Below, piece by piece: positions 1-13,301 of a DNA stretch of 64,000 nucleotides. The DNA lies in NCBI GenBank assembly GCA_001770415.1, contig MEQX01000004.1, positions 57,305-121,304 of the forward strand, in the 5' to 3' direction. The notes under the pieces are model-generated. The model was not told the DNA's origin and made no database searches. It saw only the letters and a program-made list of their open reading frames with translations. The stretch comes from Betaproteobacteria bacterium RIFCSPLOWO2_02_FULL_63_19. GTDB taxonomy: Bacteria > Pseudomonadota > Gammaproteobacteria > Burkholderiales > SG8-39. Both the position numbers and the translations under genes were made by a program. Position 1 is the first letter of the stretch, and each line of letters starts with the position of its first letter.

Positions 1-734
1 GGCCGTCCCGTAATCGCACCCAAAGTCGACTTGCGCGAAAGCCCGACCAACACAGGTGCACCGAGTTCGGCAAGCCGGTGCAGATTCCGCAGCAACTCGA
101 GGTTGTGCTCAACCGTCTTGCCAAAGCCGAAACCGGGATCGATGACGATGCGTCCACGTGCAATACCCATCGCTGCCGCAGCCGCGATGCGCCCGGAAAG
201 AAAATTCCTCACCTCGGCGACGACGTCTTCGTAACGGGGCGCCGCCTGCATCGTGCGCGGGTCCCCCTGCATGTGCATCATGCAAAGGCCCGCGTCGGAG
301 GTCGCAGCGAGTTCCAGCGCTCCCGGCGCTCGTAGCGCATTCACGTCGTTGATCAGAGACGCGCCTTCACCCAGAGCCGCCTGCATCACGAGCGGCTTGG
401 CAGTATCCACCGCCACCGGAACTGGCGCATCGCGCAGTGCACGCAGCACGGGCACCACCCGTCGCAACTCGTCGGACGCATCGACTGGTTGCGCGCCGGG
501 TCGCGTCGATTCGCCGCCAATGTCGACGAGATCGGCACCCTCCTCGATGAGGCGCCGGGCGTGCGCCACGGCCTGCTGCGGATCGACAAACAGGCCACCG
601 TCCGAGAACGAGTTCGGCGTAACGTTCACTACGCCCATCACCAGCGGACGTGCACAGTCGAGGCGGAAGCGCCCGCATTGCCAGACGGGCCCATGCGCGG
701 AATGCGAGGCAGCAGGCGAGGTGGACGCCGACAT
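1..734 (-). CDS. folP: Dihydropteroate synthase, 3' end cut off by window start
   Basis: Minus-strand translation gives MGVVNVTPNSFSDGG...DIGGESTRPGAQPV...NDVNALR...DPGFGFGKTVEHN, the DHPS signatures; not in the ORF track because it runs off the edge. Confidence 0.93.
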   Translation of the reverse strand, partial: MSASTSPAASHSAHGPVWQCGRFRLDCARPLVMGVVNVTPNSFSDGGLFVDPQQAVAHARRLIEEGADLVDIGGESTRPGAQPVDASDELRRVVPVLRALRDAPVPVAVDTAKPLVMQAALGEGASLINDVNALRAPGALELAATSDAGLCMMHMQGDPRTMQAAPRYEDVVAEVRNFLSGRIAAAAAMGIARGRIVIDPGFGFGKTVEHNLELLRNLHRLAELGAPVLVGLSRKSTLGAITGR

Positions 735-784
735 CGGAGCGAGGATTCTACACCTCACCCGGCAGGCGCCGCCTCAAACGCGGG

Positions 785-2683
<1,899 letters not shown>

Positions 2684-2798
2684 TGTCTTTCCTTTGCTTA
2701 CGCCCTCGTGCCTTCGCTTCCGGCCCTTACTATCTCATTCTAGACTCAACCCAAGCGGGGAGCCAGTGCGCAAAAGGCCGAAAACGCAATAGATTATC

Positions 2799-2820
2799 TT
2801 CTGAATCAACGGATTCAGAA
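2799..2820. other. Perfect 9-bp stem / 4-nt loop hairpin between rlmE and ftsH
   Basis: ttctgaatc-aacg-gattcagaa; no T-tract follows on either strand. Confidence 0.75.
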
Positions 2821-2827
2821 CCCAGCT

Positions 2828-3496
2828 TCAATCCGTTTCAACGTGCGTCCAGTCCGCGTCGTCTGCCGGCTTCGCCACCGACTTGAGTCCCTTGCCGAGC
2901 AGATACATCTCGCTAGATCGCCCCCGAGACGCCCTTGGCTTGCGCGATGCGACCGACGCAAAACAGCGCCGCATATCGGCCAGAAACTCCGCATACCCCG
3001 CTCCCTGGAAGGCTTTGACCAGCAATCCCCCCCCGGGTTTCAAGTTCTCGCGCGCAAAATCCAGGGCCAGCCCGCATAAACGCAACCCCCGCGCCTGATC
3101 GCTAGCAACCACACCAGATAGATTGGGGGCCATATCCGAAACCACAAGGTCGACCTTATCCCCCCCCAACGCCTTCGTCACGACCGAAAGCACGCGCTGT
3201 TCACGAAAATCTCCCTCGACAAACTCGACGCCGGAAATCGGTTCGAACGGCAGAATATCCAGAGCGATCACCCTGCCCCCGGGCCGCACACGCTGCACGA
3301 TGACCTGCGACCAGCTCCCTGGGGCGGCACCGAGGTCGACGACGGTTTGACCCCGGCGGAGCAGCCGGTCGTGCTCGTCGATTTCGATCAGCTTGAACGC
3401 CGCGCGCGAACGATAGCCGCTGGATACCGCCCGCTGAACATAAGCGTCGCTGACATGCTGGCGCATCCAGACCTTTGATTTTGCCTTTCGTTTCAT
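2828..3496 (-). CDS. rlmE: 23S rRNA (uridine-2'-O)-methyltransferase RlmE (FtsJ/RrmJ)
   Basis: MKRKAKSKVWMRQHVSDAYVQRA..SRAAFKLIEID..VVDLGAAPGSWSQV; the track ORF start at 3637 is over-extended, likely ATG at 3496. Confidence 0.95.
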   Translation of the reverse strand: MKRKAKSKVWMRQHVSDAYVQRAVSSGYRSRAAFKLIEIDEHDRLLRRGQTVVDLGAAPGSWSQVIVQRVRPGGRVIALDILPFEPISGVEFVEGDFREQRVLSVVTKALGGDKVDLVVSDMAPNLSGVVASDQARGLRLCGLALDFARENLKPGGGLLVKAFQGAGYAEFLADMRRCFASVASRKPRASRGRSSEMYLLGKGLKSVAKPADDADWTHVETD

Positions 3497-3586
3497 GAAC
3501 CTGCTTTCCGTTCGCCTCGGCGGGCCATTGAATCCAGCGCCAGGCAGCCTGCCACTCCCGATATCCGGCCCGCTACAATTCCGCTG

Positions 3587-4021
3587 GTGAAACAAATCAG
3601 CTCCGCGGACCGCCGCGCGCTCAGAGCGCGCGCTCACGCACTTAATGTGGTCGTGATAGTAGGCAGTGCAGGCCTGACCAGCAGCGTGATGGCTGAAATC
3701 GAGCGCTGCCTGAAGGCCAACGAACTCATTAAAATCAGGATATTAGACCATGATCGGCCTCAGCGCGCCGAACTGCTTGCGAGGATTTGCGAACTCACGG
3801 GCACATGCCCCGTCCAGCACATCGGCAAGATCCTCGTGGTCCACCGCGCAAAGTCTGAATCGAGTGCGCCGGAACCATCGCCAGGGGCGAAAATGCAGCA
3901 AAGGGTGTCTCGGCGGCGACAGCCGGATCGTGACCGCCGCGCCGAGGCACGTCGCGAACAACCTCTGAGTTCGGCTCGGCGGTATCCGCCGCTGCATGCG
4001 ACCAAACGGCGTCGGCCCTGA
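3587..4021 (+). CDS. yhbY: YhbY-family CRM-domain RNA-binding protein
   Basis: RALRARAHALNVVVIVGSAGLTSSVMAEIERCLKANELIKIRI; divergent from rlmE as is common. Confidence 0.88.
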   Translation: MKQISSADRRALRARAHALNVVVIVGSAGLTSSVMAEIERCLKANELIKIRILDHDRPQRAELLARICELTGTCPVQHIGKILVVHRAKSESSAPEPSPGAKMQQRVSRRRQPDRDRRAEARREQPLSSARRYPPLHATKRRRP

Positions 4022-4075
4022 CTCCCCAGCCTGCGCTCGATCCGCGTGGCCGCGAATCGCGGCCCGGCCAAAGTT

Positions 4076-4552
4076 CTATTCGTAGCGTACGTCCAGTATC
4101 TCGTACTGGCGCACCCCGCCGGGGGTCAATACGTCGACGGGGTCCCCGGCATATTTGCCGATCAGAGCACGTGCAATGGGTGAACTGATTGATATCTTCG
4201 CCTTCTTGATGTCGGCCTCGTCTTCGCCGACGATTTGGTAGGTTACCGCTTCTTTACCTTCCCGGTCCTGCAACTCCACGGTCGCCCCGAATACGCAGCG
4301 TCCGTCCGCGTCCAGCTGCTTGGGATCGATGATCTGCGCGTTTGCGAGCTTGGCTTCGACTTCGGCGATACGGCCCTCGAGAAAGCCTTGCCGCTCCTTG
4401 GCGGCATCGTACTCGGCGTTTTCCGACAGGTCGCCGTGCGTGCGTGCCTCGGCGATCGCGGCAATGGCCTGCGGACGGTCCACAGTCTTCAATCGATGCA
4501 GTTCGGCCCGGAGCAGTTCGACGCCAGCAACAGTAAGAGGAGTCTTTGCCAT
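4076..4552 (-). CDS. greA: Transcription elongation factor GreA
   Basis: 158 aa; [34 protein letters not shown]. Confidence 0.97.
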   Translation of the reverse strand: MAKTPLTVAGVELLRAELHRLKTVDRPQAIAAIAEARTHGDLSENAEYDAAKERQGFLEGRIAEVEAKLANAQIIDPKQLDADGRCVFGATVELQDREGKEAVTYQIVGEDEADIKKAKISISSPIARALIGKYAGDPVDVLTPGGVRQYEILDVRYE

Positions 4553-4743
4553 CTTGACAGTCCAGAAAGAATATCCCGCCCGGACGCGCGGTGCGCGAAG
4601 AGTACGGTCAAGGGAAATGCGAACACCAGAAGCGACGCTCAGATCGCCGCAATTTTGGCTTTTACCTTACCACATTTTTGCCGCTGCGTGCCCCGGCAAA
4701 CCGGCTTCGCGCCGCTCGTGCCGCTGCCGTCGCGGCGAACGCG

Positions 4744-7700
4744 TCACAAAGTGGCATGGAGGCGCTGCAGATCGTAGGACACCAAATCCGCCATACGTCG
4801 AATCGCGGCGCACGCAGCCCGCGCCCCCGCGATCGTCGTGTAGTAGGTGATCCGTTGCGCGAGGGCGTTGGTGCGAATCGATCGTGAGTCGGAAACCGCG
4901 TTTCGCTTGTCCTCGACTGTATTGATTATCAGGCTCACCTCGGCATTCTTGATCATATCCACGATATGCGGACGGCCTTCGGCCACCTTGTTGACCGCGG
5001 TCACGGTGACCCCATGCGCGGCGAGTACAGCCGCCGTCCCACGCGTTGCAAGCAAAGAGAAGCCCAGTTCCACGAGTTCCCGTGCCACCTCGACGGCAGC
5101 CAGCTTGTCGCTATCGCGCACGCTGACGAACGCCCTTCCCCCTCGCGGGAGCGTGATCCCGGCGCCAAGCTGCGACTTGACGAAGGCTTCGCCGAACGAA
5201 TAGCCGACCCCCATTACCTCCCCTGTCGACTTCATTTCCGGACCCAGGATGGAATCCACGCCCGGGAACTTGATAAAGGGGAAAACCGCCTCCTTGACCG
5301 AAAAATACGGCGGCACCACCTCACGCACGATGCCTTGTTCGTCCAACGATCTGCCCACCATGCACCGGGCGGCAATCTTCGCGAGCGGCAAGCCCGTCGC
5401 TTTGGAAACGAACGGCACCGTGCGGGAGGCCCGCGGGTTGACCTCCAGCACGTGAACAACGTCGCGCTGAATCGCGAACTGCACGTTCATCAGCCCAACC
5501 ACATTCAAGGCTTTGGCCAGCGCCTCCGTCTGCCGGCGCAGTTCACGCTCGACGTGAGAGGGCAACGTGTAAGGAGGAAGCGAACACGCCGAATCGCCCG
5601 AATGCACACCGGCCTGCTCGATGTGCTCCATGACCCCGCCGATCAGCACCCGTCGGCCATCCGAAACCGCGTCGACGTCGACTTCGGTTGCGTCGTTCAG
5701 GAACCGGTCGAGCAAGACTGGACTGTCATTGGAGACCTTGACCGCCTCGTGCATGTACCGCTCGAGGTCGCGCTGCTCATGCACGATCTCCATGGCGCGA
5801 CCGCCAAGCACGTAACTGGGCCGCACCACGAGCGGATAGCCGATTTCCTGAGCCAGAGCGATCGCGTCGCTCTCGGTGCGCGCGGTCCGATTCGGCGGCT
5901 GCTTGAGGCCCAGCTCGTCGAGCAGACGCTGGAATCGCTCCCGGTCCTCCGCCACGTCGATCATGTCGGGCGTCGTGCCGATGATGGGGACGCCGTTCTT
6001 CTCCAGGTCGCGCGCGAGTTTGAGGGGTGTCTGGCCTCCGTACTGGACGATGACCCCGACAGGTTTCTCGATGTGCACGATTTCCAGCACGTCTTCGAGC
6101 GTGACCGGTTCAAAGTACAAACGGTCAGAAGTATCGTAGTCAGTCGATACCGTCTCCGGATTGCAGTTGACCACGATGGTCTCGTACCCGTCCTCGCGCA
6201 GCGCAAGTGCCGCGTGTACGCAGCAGTAATCGAACTCGATGCCCTGCCCGATGCGGTTGGGTCCGCCGCCCAGAACCATGATCTTCTTACGGGTCGTCGG
6301 CTGCGCCTCGCATTCCTCCTCGTAGGTCGAGTACAGGTACGCGGTGGTGGTCGCGAACTCGGCGGCGCAGGTATCCACGCGCTTGTACACCGGTCGCACG
6401 CCAAGCTCGTGCCGACGTGCGCGCACATCGGCGTCGTTTGACTTCACCAGCTTGGCGATTCGGCGGTCCGAAAATCCCTTGCGCTTGAGCGTTCGAAGCA
6501 GCACGGCGTCAAGATCGGCAAGCGACTTTTCGTCAATTTCCATTTCTATCCTGACGATCTCTTCGATCTGCGCCAGAAACCATGGGTCAATGCGCGTGAG
6601 CCGATGCACCTCCTCCAGCGTAAAGCCGGTTTCAAAGGCGTCGCCCACGTACCATATTCGTTCCGGTCCCGGCTCGCCCAGTTCCTTCTCGATGATCTCG
6701 CGGTCGGTGGTCTTTTGATTGAGCCCGTCCACGCCCACTTCCAGTCCCCGCAGCGCCTTCTGGAAGGATTCCTGAAAGGTGCGGCCGATCGCCATCACCT
6801 CCCCGACCGACTTCATCTGCGTGGTCAACCGGTCGTTCGCCAGCGGGAATTTTTCGAAAGCAAAACGCGGAACCTTGGTCACCACGTAGTCGATCGTCGG
6901 CTCAAACGAGGCTGGTGTCGCACCACCAGTGACCTCGTTCGCCAATTCGTCCAGCGTATAACCCACGGCCAGCTTCGCCGCCACCTTGGCGATCGGAAAG
7001 CCTGTCGCCTTGGACGCCAGCGCCGAGGAACGCGATACGCGCGGGTTCATTTCGATTACCACCATCCGGCCGTCCGCCGGATTGAGTGCGAACTGGACGT
7101 TCGAGCCGCCGGTGTCCACGCCGATCTCGCGCAGTACCGCGATCGACGCGTCGCGCATTATCTGGAATTCCTTGTCGGTAAGCGTCTGCGCCGGCGCCAC
7201 CGTGATCGAGTCACCCGTATGCACTCCCATCGGATCTACGTTCTCGATCGAGCAGATGATGATGCAGTTGTCCTTTGCGTCTCGCACCACCTCCATCTCG
7301 AATTCCTTCCAGCCGATCACCGATTCCTCGATCAGCAGCTCGCGGGTGGGCGATGCCTCCAGTCCGCGCTCGCAGATTTCAACGAACTCCCGGCGGTGGT
7401 AGGCGATACCGCCCCCGGAACCCCCGAGCGTGAACGACGGTCGTATCACCGCCGGGTAGCCGATCACCGCCTGAACCTGCAGCGCCTCCTCCATCGAATG
7501 TGCCAGAGCCGATCGCGGGCATACAAGACCGATCTTCGCCATCGCCTGCTTGAACTTGAGTCGATCTTCGGCCTTGTCAATTGCTTCGCGTGAAGCGCCG
7601 ATCAACTCGACGTCGTAGCGGGCGAGAACGCCCTCGCGCGCAAGATCGAGCGCGCAGTTGAGCGCGGTCTGCCCGCCCATCGTTGGCAGCAACGCATCGG

Positions 7701-7947
7701 GCCGCTCCCTCGCGATGATGGTCTCCACCATCTGCCAGATGACAGGCTCGATGTAGGTGACATCGGCCATCTCCGGATCGGTCATGATGGTCGCCGGGTT
7801 CGAATTGACCAGAATCACCCGGTAGCCTTCCTCGCGAAGGGCCTTGCATGCCTGGGCGCCGGAATAGTCGAACTCACAAGCCTGGCCGATGACGATCGGC
7901 CCGGCCCCGATGAGCAAGATGGATTTGATATCTGTGCGCCTTGGCAT
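4744..7947 (-). CDS. carB: Carbamoyl-phosphate synthase large subunit
   Basis: 1067 aa; [37 protein letters not shown], duplicated ATP-grasp halves. Confidence 0.99.
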   Translation of the reverse strand: MPRRTDIKSILLIGAGPIVIGQACEFDYSGAQACKALREEGYRVILVNSNPATIMTDPEMADVTYIEPVIWQMVETIIARERPDALLPTMGGQTALNCALDLAREGVLARYDVELIGASREAIDKAEDRLKFKQAMAKIGLVCPRSALAHSMEEALQVQAVIGYPAVIRPSFTLGGSGGGIAYHRREFVEICERGLEASPTRELLIEESVIGWKEFEMEVVRDAKDNCIIICSIENVDPMGVHTGDSITVAPAQTLTDKEFQIMRDASIAVLREIGVDTGGSNVQFALNPADGRMVVIEMNPRVSRSSALASKATGFPIAKVAAKLAVGYTLDELANEVTGGATPASFEPTIDYVVTKVPRFAFEKFPLANDRLTTQMKSVGEVMAIGRTFQESFQKALRGLEVGVDGLNQKTTDREIIEKELGEPGPERIWYVGDAFETGFTLEEVHRLTRIDPWFLAQIEEIVRIEMEIDEKSLADLDAVLLRTLKRKGFSDRRIAKLVKSNDADVRARRHELGVRPVYKRVDTCAAEFATTTAYLYSTYEEECEAQPTTRKKIMVLGGGPNRIGQGIEFDYCCVHAALALREDGYETIVVNCNPETVSTDYDTSDRLYFEPVTLEDVLEIVHIEKPVGVIVQYGGQTPLKLARDLEKNGVPIIGTTPDMIDVAEDRERFQRLLDELGLKQPPNRTARTESDAIALAQEIGYPLVVRPSYVLGGRAMEIVHEQRDLERYMHEAVKVSNDSPVLLDRFLNDATEVDVDAVSDGRRVLIGGVMEHIEQAGVHSGDSACSLPPYTLPSHVERELRRQTEALAKALNVVGLMNVQFAIQRDVVHVLEVNPRASRTVPFVSKATGLPLAKIAARCMVGRSLDEQGIVREVVPPYFSVKEAVFPFIKFPGVDSILGPEMKSTGEVMGVGYSFGEAFVKSQLGAGITLPRGGRAFVSVRDSDKLAAVEVARELVELGFSLLATRGTAAVLAAHGVTVTAVNKVAEGRPHIVDMIKNAEVSLIINTVEDKRNAVSDSRSIRTNALAQRITYYTTIAGARAACAAIRRMADLVSYDLQRLHATL

Positions 7948-7956
7948 TTCGTGGAC

Positions 7957-9099
7957 TCAGGAGCGAACCTTCTTATTTCCCATCATCCGGACGAAACGAC
8001 CGAACAGATAGCCGATGTCGTGCGGCCCCGGACTCGCCTCGGGATGCCCCTGGAAACAAAAGGCGGGCCGGTCGGTACGTTCGAACCCCTGCAGCGAGCC
8101 GTCAAACAAAGACACGTGGGTCGCCCTCAAGTTGCCAGACAGCGTCGACGCGTCCACCGCAAAACCATGGTTTTGGCTGGTGATCACGACTTGCCCGGTA
8201 TCCAGGTCCCGAACCGGATGGTTGGCGCCATGGTGGCCGAACTTCATCTTCACGGTCTTTGCCCCCGAGGCCAGTCCCATCAGCTGATGCCCCAGACAGA
8301 TGCCGAACACTGGAATACGTGTCGATTCAAGGAGTTCACGAATCGCGTCGATCGCGTAATCACAGGGTTCCGGATCGCCCGGACCGTTGGAAAGAAAGAC
8401 ACCATCCGGATTGAGCGCAAGAACATCTTTGGCGCTCGTCTCTGCGGGCAGCACCGTCATCCGGCAACCGCGGTCGGCCAGCATGCGCAATATGTTGCGT
8501 TTTACGCCGTAGTCGTACACCGCCACATGGAACTGCGCATCGGTGTGCTCGCGGTATCCCTTGCCAAGTTCCCAGCCGCCCTGCGTCCACGGATAGGGAC
8601 TGGCGGTCGTAACAACCTTGGCCAGATCCATCCCGCTAAGACCGGGAAATGCGCGCGCGCACGCGACAGCGGCATCCTCATCGATCTGCCCGGCCATAAT
8701 CGCACCGTTCTGGGCGCCCTGTTCACGCAGGATGCGCGTTAGCCGCCGCGTATCTACGTCGGCGATGGCAACGAGGCCGTGATACTTCAGGTAATCGGAC
8801 AGCGCCTGATTGGCCCGCCAGTTCGAATTCCTTACCGGAAGGTCCCGGATCACCAGCCCAGACGCGTAGATTCGCGCGGATTCCTCGTCCTCGGTATTCA
8901 CCCCGGTATTGCCGATATGCGGGTGCGTAAGAGTGACAATTTGGCGGCAGTATGACGGATCGGTGAGGATTTCCTGATAGCCGGTGATGGCTGTGTTGAA
9001 TACCACCTCGCCCGAGGCGAGCCCGTCGGAACCCGCCGAATGCCCCCGAAATACGGTCCCGTCTGCGAGCGCAAGCAAGGCGGGCGACAAGGCGGACAA
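7957..9099 (-). CDS. carA: Carbamoyl-phosphate synthase small subunit
   Basis: GATase motif [34 protein letters not shown]. Confidence 0.98.
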   Translation of the reverse strand: MSALSPALLALADGTVFRGHSAGSDGLASGEVVFNTAITGYQEILTDPSYCRQIVTLTHPHIGNTGVNTEDEESARIYASGLVIRDLPVRNSNWRANQALSDYLKYHGLVAIADVDTRRLTRILREQGAQNGAIMAGQIDEDAAVACARAFPGLSGMDLAKVVTTASPYPWTQGGWELGKGYREHTDAQFHVAVYDYGVKRNILRMLADRGCRMTVLPAETSAKDVLALNPDGVFLSNGPGDPEPCDYAIDAIRELLESTRIPVFGICLGHQLMGLASGAKTVKMKFGHHGANHPVRDLDTGQVVITSQNHGFAVDASTLSGNLRATHVSLFDGSLQGFERTDRPAFCFQGHPEASPGPHDIGYLFGRFVRMMGNKKVRS

Positions 9100-9169
9100 A
9101 TTGGACTCCGGGGTACCTGATACGAAAACGGGACGAGCCCTGCGCCCATCCCGTTGCTTGCTGGCGCGA

Positions 9170-9199
9170 ATTATACCGTAGAATCAAATATAGCCTCAA
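9170..9199 (-). promoter_or_regulatory. Predicted sigma70 promoter for carAB
   Basis: Minus strand TTGAGG-N18-TATAAT, about 70 nt upstream of the carA start. Confidence 0.65.
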
Positions 9200-9328
9200 T
9201 CTTAGGTCGCCTGATCAAAGCACCGGTGGGTCTGGCTCTGGCAACATCGCGGGTTTGACATTGCCGATGCACAATTAACGGCCGGTGACCGCGCGACAAG
9301 GGATTCGAAGCACACAACCCGTGGAAAA

Positions 9329-11095
9329 GTGATGACTAACTCAGTCCCAGCGGAAACTCCAGCGAAATCTGACGCGTCGACCGATTTCCTGGCCGAGCGG
9401 GTGGCGCTGCTCTACCGATTCGCGCTTCAGGACGTCATTGCACTTCTTCTCGCAACGGCCGTGACGGCCTTCGCCCTGTGGGGCTTCGTGGAACTGCGCC
9501 TGTTGGCATTATGGGTGGCCTGGATTGTGGTCGCCTGCTCGACACGGGTGCTCCTGTATCAGGCCCATCGGCGCCTTAAGCCCGGACCGGCCGCGGCCCG
9601 TTCCTGGGAGTCATGGTACTCCGGCGCCGGTGCCGCGCTGGGCGCCGTCTGGGGGGTCTGCATCCTGTTCGCATTCCCGAGCAAGGGCGACCTGTACCAG
9701 ATTCTGGTGCCGTCGATGATTTGTACTTTGGCGTTGGGAATGCCCTCTGCGCTCGCTCCGAGTCCGAAAGCATTCGCGTCGCTACTGGTACCCATTCTCG
9801 CGCCACTGATCGCGCTGTTGTTCACCAACGGCGGCTTCAATACTTCCGCAGCGATGCTGCTGCTGGTCTTCACTGGCGTGCTGCTGGCACTTTACCTGGG
9901 CGCCAACCGAAACCTGATGGAAACCCTTCGGTTCGGACGCGAAAACGTCGAACTCGCGAAAAGGCTGCACGAGGTCGACCGATCGCTTGCTGCCGCCTTG
10001 AGCGAATTGCGAGTCATCTTCGAAAGTGCCGCCGTGGGACTGGCGATGCTAAGGGATCGCAAAATCGCGCGATGCAACGACGCCTTCGCGCATCTTTTCG
10101 GCTACGGCACGGAAGAAATGACGGGCCAACTGAGCCGGATCATGTACGCCAGCGAAGAGTCCTGGGCGGAAGCGCAGGAAGCCGCCAACCGGCGCTTTGC
10201 CGAAGGACAAGCGTCGGTCTCCGAACTCGAACTGGCCAAGAAGGACGGCCAACTGTTCTGGGGCAACGTTGAAGCGCGTGCGCTCGATCTGCGCGATCCA
10301 AACGCCGGCGTCATCCTCGCCGTGCACGACATTACGCCGCGCAGGCGCGCCGAGCAGGAGCTGCTGACAGCGCTACAGCGCGAAAAAGAACTCAACGAAA
10401 TGAAGACCCGTTTCGTATCGACGGTATCGCACGAGTTCCGCACGCCCCTGTCAACCATCCTCTCCTCGGCGGAATTGCTCCGACTCTACGCGGACAAACT
10501 AGATAACAAGGAGAAACTCGACCTGCTCAACGGAATCGAAGATTCCACCAAGCGAATGCGCCGGCTGCTCGACGAGGTGCTTACGCTGGGGCGTGCCGAA
10601 TCGGGGGTGCTACAGTTGCGGCCATCGCAGATAGCATTGTCAGAATTGTGCAACAAGATCGTACACGAACTGTGCATCGGTGAAGGGAAACAACACACCA
10701 TCGTGTTCGATGACCGGTTCGATCGCCCGACCGCGGAGTTGGACGAAAACCTGCTGCGTCACATACTGAACAACCTGCTCTCAAATGCGATCAAGTATTC
10801 CGCCACCGGCACAACCGTGAGGCTGACGCTTGAACGCCGCGACGACAAGGTGGTCTTGACCGTCGAGGACAGCGGTATCGGAATCCCTGCGGAAGACCTG
10901 CCACACCTGTTCGAAAGTTTCCATCGTGCCACAAACGTCCAGAACCGACAGGGCACCGGCCTAGGTCTCGCGATCGTCAAGAAATCCGTGGAGTTGCACG
11001 GAGGGACCATCACCTTCGACACCAAGGTGGATGCCGGAACCCAGTTTATCGTCGAATTGCCGTTGCAGGCCCGTGCAAAGGCTCAGGCGGCATGA
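9329..11095 (+). CDS. Membrane PAS-domain sensor histidine kinase
   Basis: N-terminal TM helices, PAS-like region, H-box FVSTVSHEFRTPLS, HATPase N/G boxes ILNNLLSNAIKYS...GTGLGLAIVKKSVELHGG. Confidence 0.93.
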   Translation: MMTNSVPAETPAKSDASTDFLAERVALLYRFALQDVIALLLATAVTAFALWGFVELRLLALWVAWIVVACSTRVLLYQAHRRLKPGPAAARSWESWYSGAGAALGAVWGVCILFAFPSKGDLYQILVPSMICTLALGMPSALAPSPKAFASLLVPILAPLIALLFTNGGFNTSAAMLLLVFTGVLLALYLGANRNLMETLRFGRENVELAKRLHEVDRSLAAALSELRVIFESAAVGLAMLRDRKIARCNDAFAHLFGYGTEEMTGQLSRIMYASEESWAEAQEAANRRFAEGQASVSELELAKKDGQLFWGNVEARALDLRDPNAGVILAVHDITPRRRAEQELLTALQREKELNEMKTRFVSTVSHEFRTPLSTILSSAELLRLYADKLDNKEKLDLLNGIEDSTKRMRRLLDEVLTLGRAESGVLQLRPSQIALSELCNKIVHELCIGEGKQHTIVFDDRFDRPTAELDENLLRHILNNLLSNAIKYSATGTTVRLTLERRDDKVVLTVEDSGIGIPAEDLPHLFESFHRATNVQNRQGTGLGLAIVKKSVELHGGTITFDTKVDAGTQFIVELPLQARAKAQAA

Positions 11096-11134
11096 CGCGC
11101 GGCCGCATGGACTTTCTGGTTTCCGGAGGCGCGC

Positions 11135-13207
11135 ATGGCTAGGATTTTGGTCATAGAGGACGAGGCCGGCATCCGCATGACCCTGTCGATGATGCTCAAG
11201 GCCGAAGGCTTCGAGACAGCGGTGGCCGACAACGGGCGCGCCGGAATCGACGCGGCCCGGGCGGCGACGCCCGACCTGATACTCTGCGATATCAACATGC
11301 CCGAGATGAACGGGTTTGAGGTCCTGGAGCAACTGCGCAAGGACCCGGCTCTCGCCGCGACGCCGTTCGTGTTCCTCACCGCGCGCGTTGACCGCGGCGA
11401 CATGCGGCGCGGCATGAACCTCGGTGCCGACGATTATCTGACCAAGCCATTCACACGCGACGAACTGCTCGAGACGGTCACTGCGCGTCTGAAGAAGGAC
11501 GAAATTTCGCGCGAAGCGCTGACAAACCAGCTTATTGCCAGCAACACGGCGCTGCAGCAGCGATTCCGCAGCAATCTCTCCGGAGAAGAACGGCCGTCCG
11601 TGATTGAAGACGACGAACTGGCCTCGGTGGAAGGCACCGCGTCGGAGGCGACCGTTCTGTTCGCCGATATACGCAACTTTACTACCATTTCCGAGCGCTT
11701 ATCAGCCCCCGAAATAGCGGAACTGCTGAACGCCTACCTCGAGCGCGCGTGCCAGCCGATCATCGCCTGCGGCGGCAGCGTGGTGAAGTTCATCGGCGAC
11801 GGAATCATGGCCGTCTTCCCGCATACGGAAATGCGCCCTCGCGAAAAGCAGGCACTGCAAGCGGTCCACGCGGGCCTGGGCCTGTCATTCGTGGCGGATC
11901 ACTTTCGAGCTTGGGTCAGCGAGCGCCATCCGAACCGAGATCTGCCCGAATTCGCGATCGGTGTAGGTATCCATACCGGCGAAGTAACTCTATGCCGCGT
12001 TGGCGGACAGGGCCAGCAGGATTTCACCGCGATCGGCGACACCGTCAACATCGCTGCGCGGCTTGAGGAACAAACCAAGGAACTGGGCTGGCCCGTAGTC
12101 GCAAGCGAGGCCACGATCGCCGCCGCGGGCTCGTCGATAGCCCACGGAGCGAGTTGTTCGCTGATCCTGCGGGGACGCTCGCACGCAATCACTGTTTACG
12201 AGGTCACCGGTCTCACCACCCTCACGATCACGGCCGACCGCTCGACCGGTGGGTTGAGCGCATCGATGCTGGAGGCGCTCACGGCCAACGCGAATGGCGC
12301 AGCGAACGCCGCCAAGGGCGCGCTGCGCGACATGCTCAAGGCCGTCTCCGACAAGACCGATACCGGCGAGAGCAAGCCCACGCGGATAGGCAATTACCAC
12401 ATCATCGAAAAGCTCGGTGAGGGTGCCACGTCGACGGTATATCTCGCGGAACGGGAGTCGGACCAGGAACAGATCGCACTGAAGATCCTCAACAGCCGGC
12501 CAGGCGACGATCCGGACGTGATCCAGCGGTTCGTGCAGGAGGCGGCGATGATCTCGCGCATCGGCCATACCAACATCGTGCGGATTTTCGACCACGGATT
12601 CGCCGAAGATTGCGCGTACATCGCCATGGAATACTTTCCGCGCGGCAGCCTCACGCAGGTTGTCGGTGGGGCGCTGCCGAAGCGACAGGCGCTGTCGCTG
12701 CTGGCACAGGCGGCGAGCGCACTAGGCGAAATTCATCGGAACGGCATCGTGCACAGGGACGTGAAACCGTCAAATTTCATGGTGCGCGAAGACGGTGTCA
12801 TAGCGCTTGCGGACTTCGGCGTCGCCAAAGACCTGACGACCGACGTCACGAGGACGCAGGCCGGCCTGTCCTTCGGTTCGCCCTACTACATGTCCCCCGA
12901 ACAAGCGATGGGAACGGAAACGGACGCGCGCTCGGATCTGTACAGCCTGGGAGTAATCTTCTACGAGATGCTGACCGGACGCCGCCCCTACGAAGCCGAT
13001 TCACTCCATGAACTGATGCAGAAACACGTCGAAGCGCCGCCGCCGAAACTGCCTCCCGAAGTCGCCGACTGCCAGGAAATCGTCGATGGCCTGATGGCCA
13101 AGGCGCCGGCGTCACGTTACAGCAGCGCGGACGCGGTGCTGGACGCGATCGATACGGTCTGGACGCGCGCGGCGCTGGCCGCGGCGCGACAGTCTCCGCA
13201 AGCCTGA
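11135..13207 (+). CDS. Response regulator fused to class III adenylate cyclase and Ser/Thr protein kinase (REC-CYC-STPK)
   Basis: REC: MARILVIEDEAGIR..LILCDINMPEMNG..DDYLTKPF; cyclase: LFADIRNFTTISERL..KFIGDGIMAVF..DFTAIGDTVNIAARLE; kinase: YHIIEKLGEGATSTVYLA..IVHRDVKPSNFM..ADFGVAKDL. Confidence 0.92.
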   Translation: MARILVIEDEAGIRMTLSMMLKAEGFETAVADNGRAGIDAARAATPDLILCDINMPEMNGFEVLEQLRKDPALAATPFVFLTARVDRGDMRRGMNLGADDYLTKPFTRDELLETVTARLKKDEISREALTNQLIASNTALQQRFRSNLSGEERPSVIEDDELASVEGTASEATVLFADIRNFTTISERLSAPEIAELLNAYLERACQPIIACGGSVVKFIGDGIMAVFPHTEMRPREKQALQAVHAGLGLSFVADHFRAWVSERHPNRDLPEFAIGVGIHTGEVTLCRVGGQGQQDFTAIGDTVNIAARLEEQTKELGWPVVASEATIAAAGSSIAHGASCSLILRGRSHAITVYEVTGLTTLTITADRSTGGLSASMLEALTANANGAANAAKGALRDMLKAVSDKTDTGESKPTRIGNYHIIEKLGEGATSTVYLAERESDQEQIALKILNSRPGDDPDVIQRFVQEAAMISRIGHTNIVRIFDHGFAEDCAYIAMEYFPRGSLTQVVGGALPKRQALSLLAQAASALGEIHRNGIVHRDVKPSNFMVREDGVIALADFGVAKDLTTDVTRTQAGLSFGSPYYMSPEQAMGTETDARSDLYSLGVIFYEMLTGRRPYEADSLHELMQKHVEAPPPKLPPEVADCQEIVDGLMAKAPASRYSSADAVLDAIDTVWTRAALAAARQSPQA

Positions 13208-13301
13208 GCAGCCTCCACGCACGCCGTCGGGAATGGGCCTCCTTGGCAGCTGCGGTTCGGATCGCGCGCACATCATCACGATCCGCAGATCGCCGCGGAA
13301 T

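Noticed and set aside
3574-3587. Possible leaderless yhbY transcript (TACAAT 7 nt before GTG)
   Set aside because: No credible -35 at suitable spacing; too weak to claim
4966-6441. 491-aa plus-strand ORF
   Set aside because: Antisense to carB; His/Arg-rich shadow ORF
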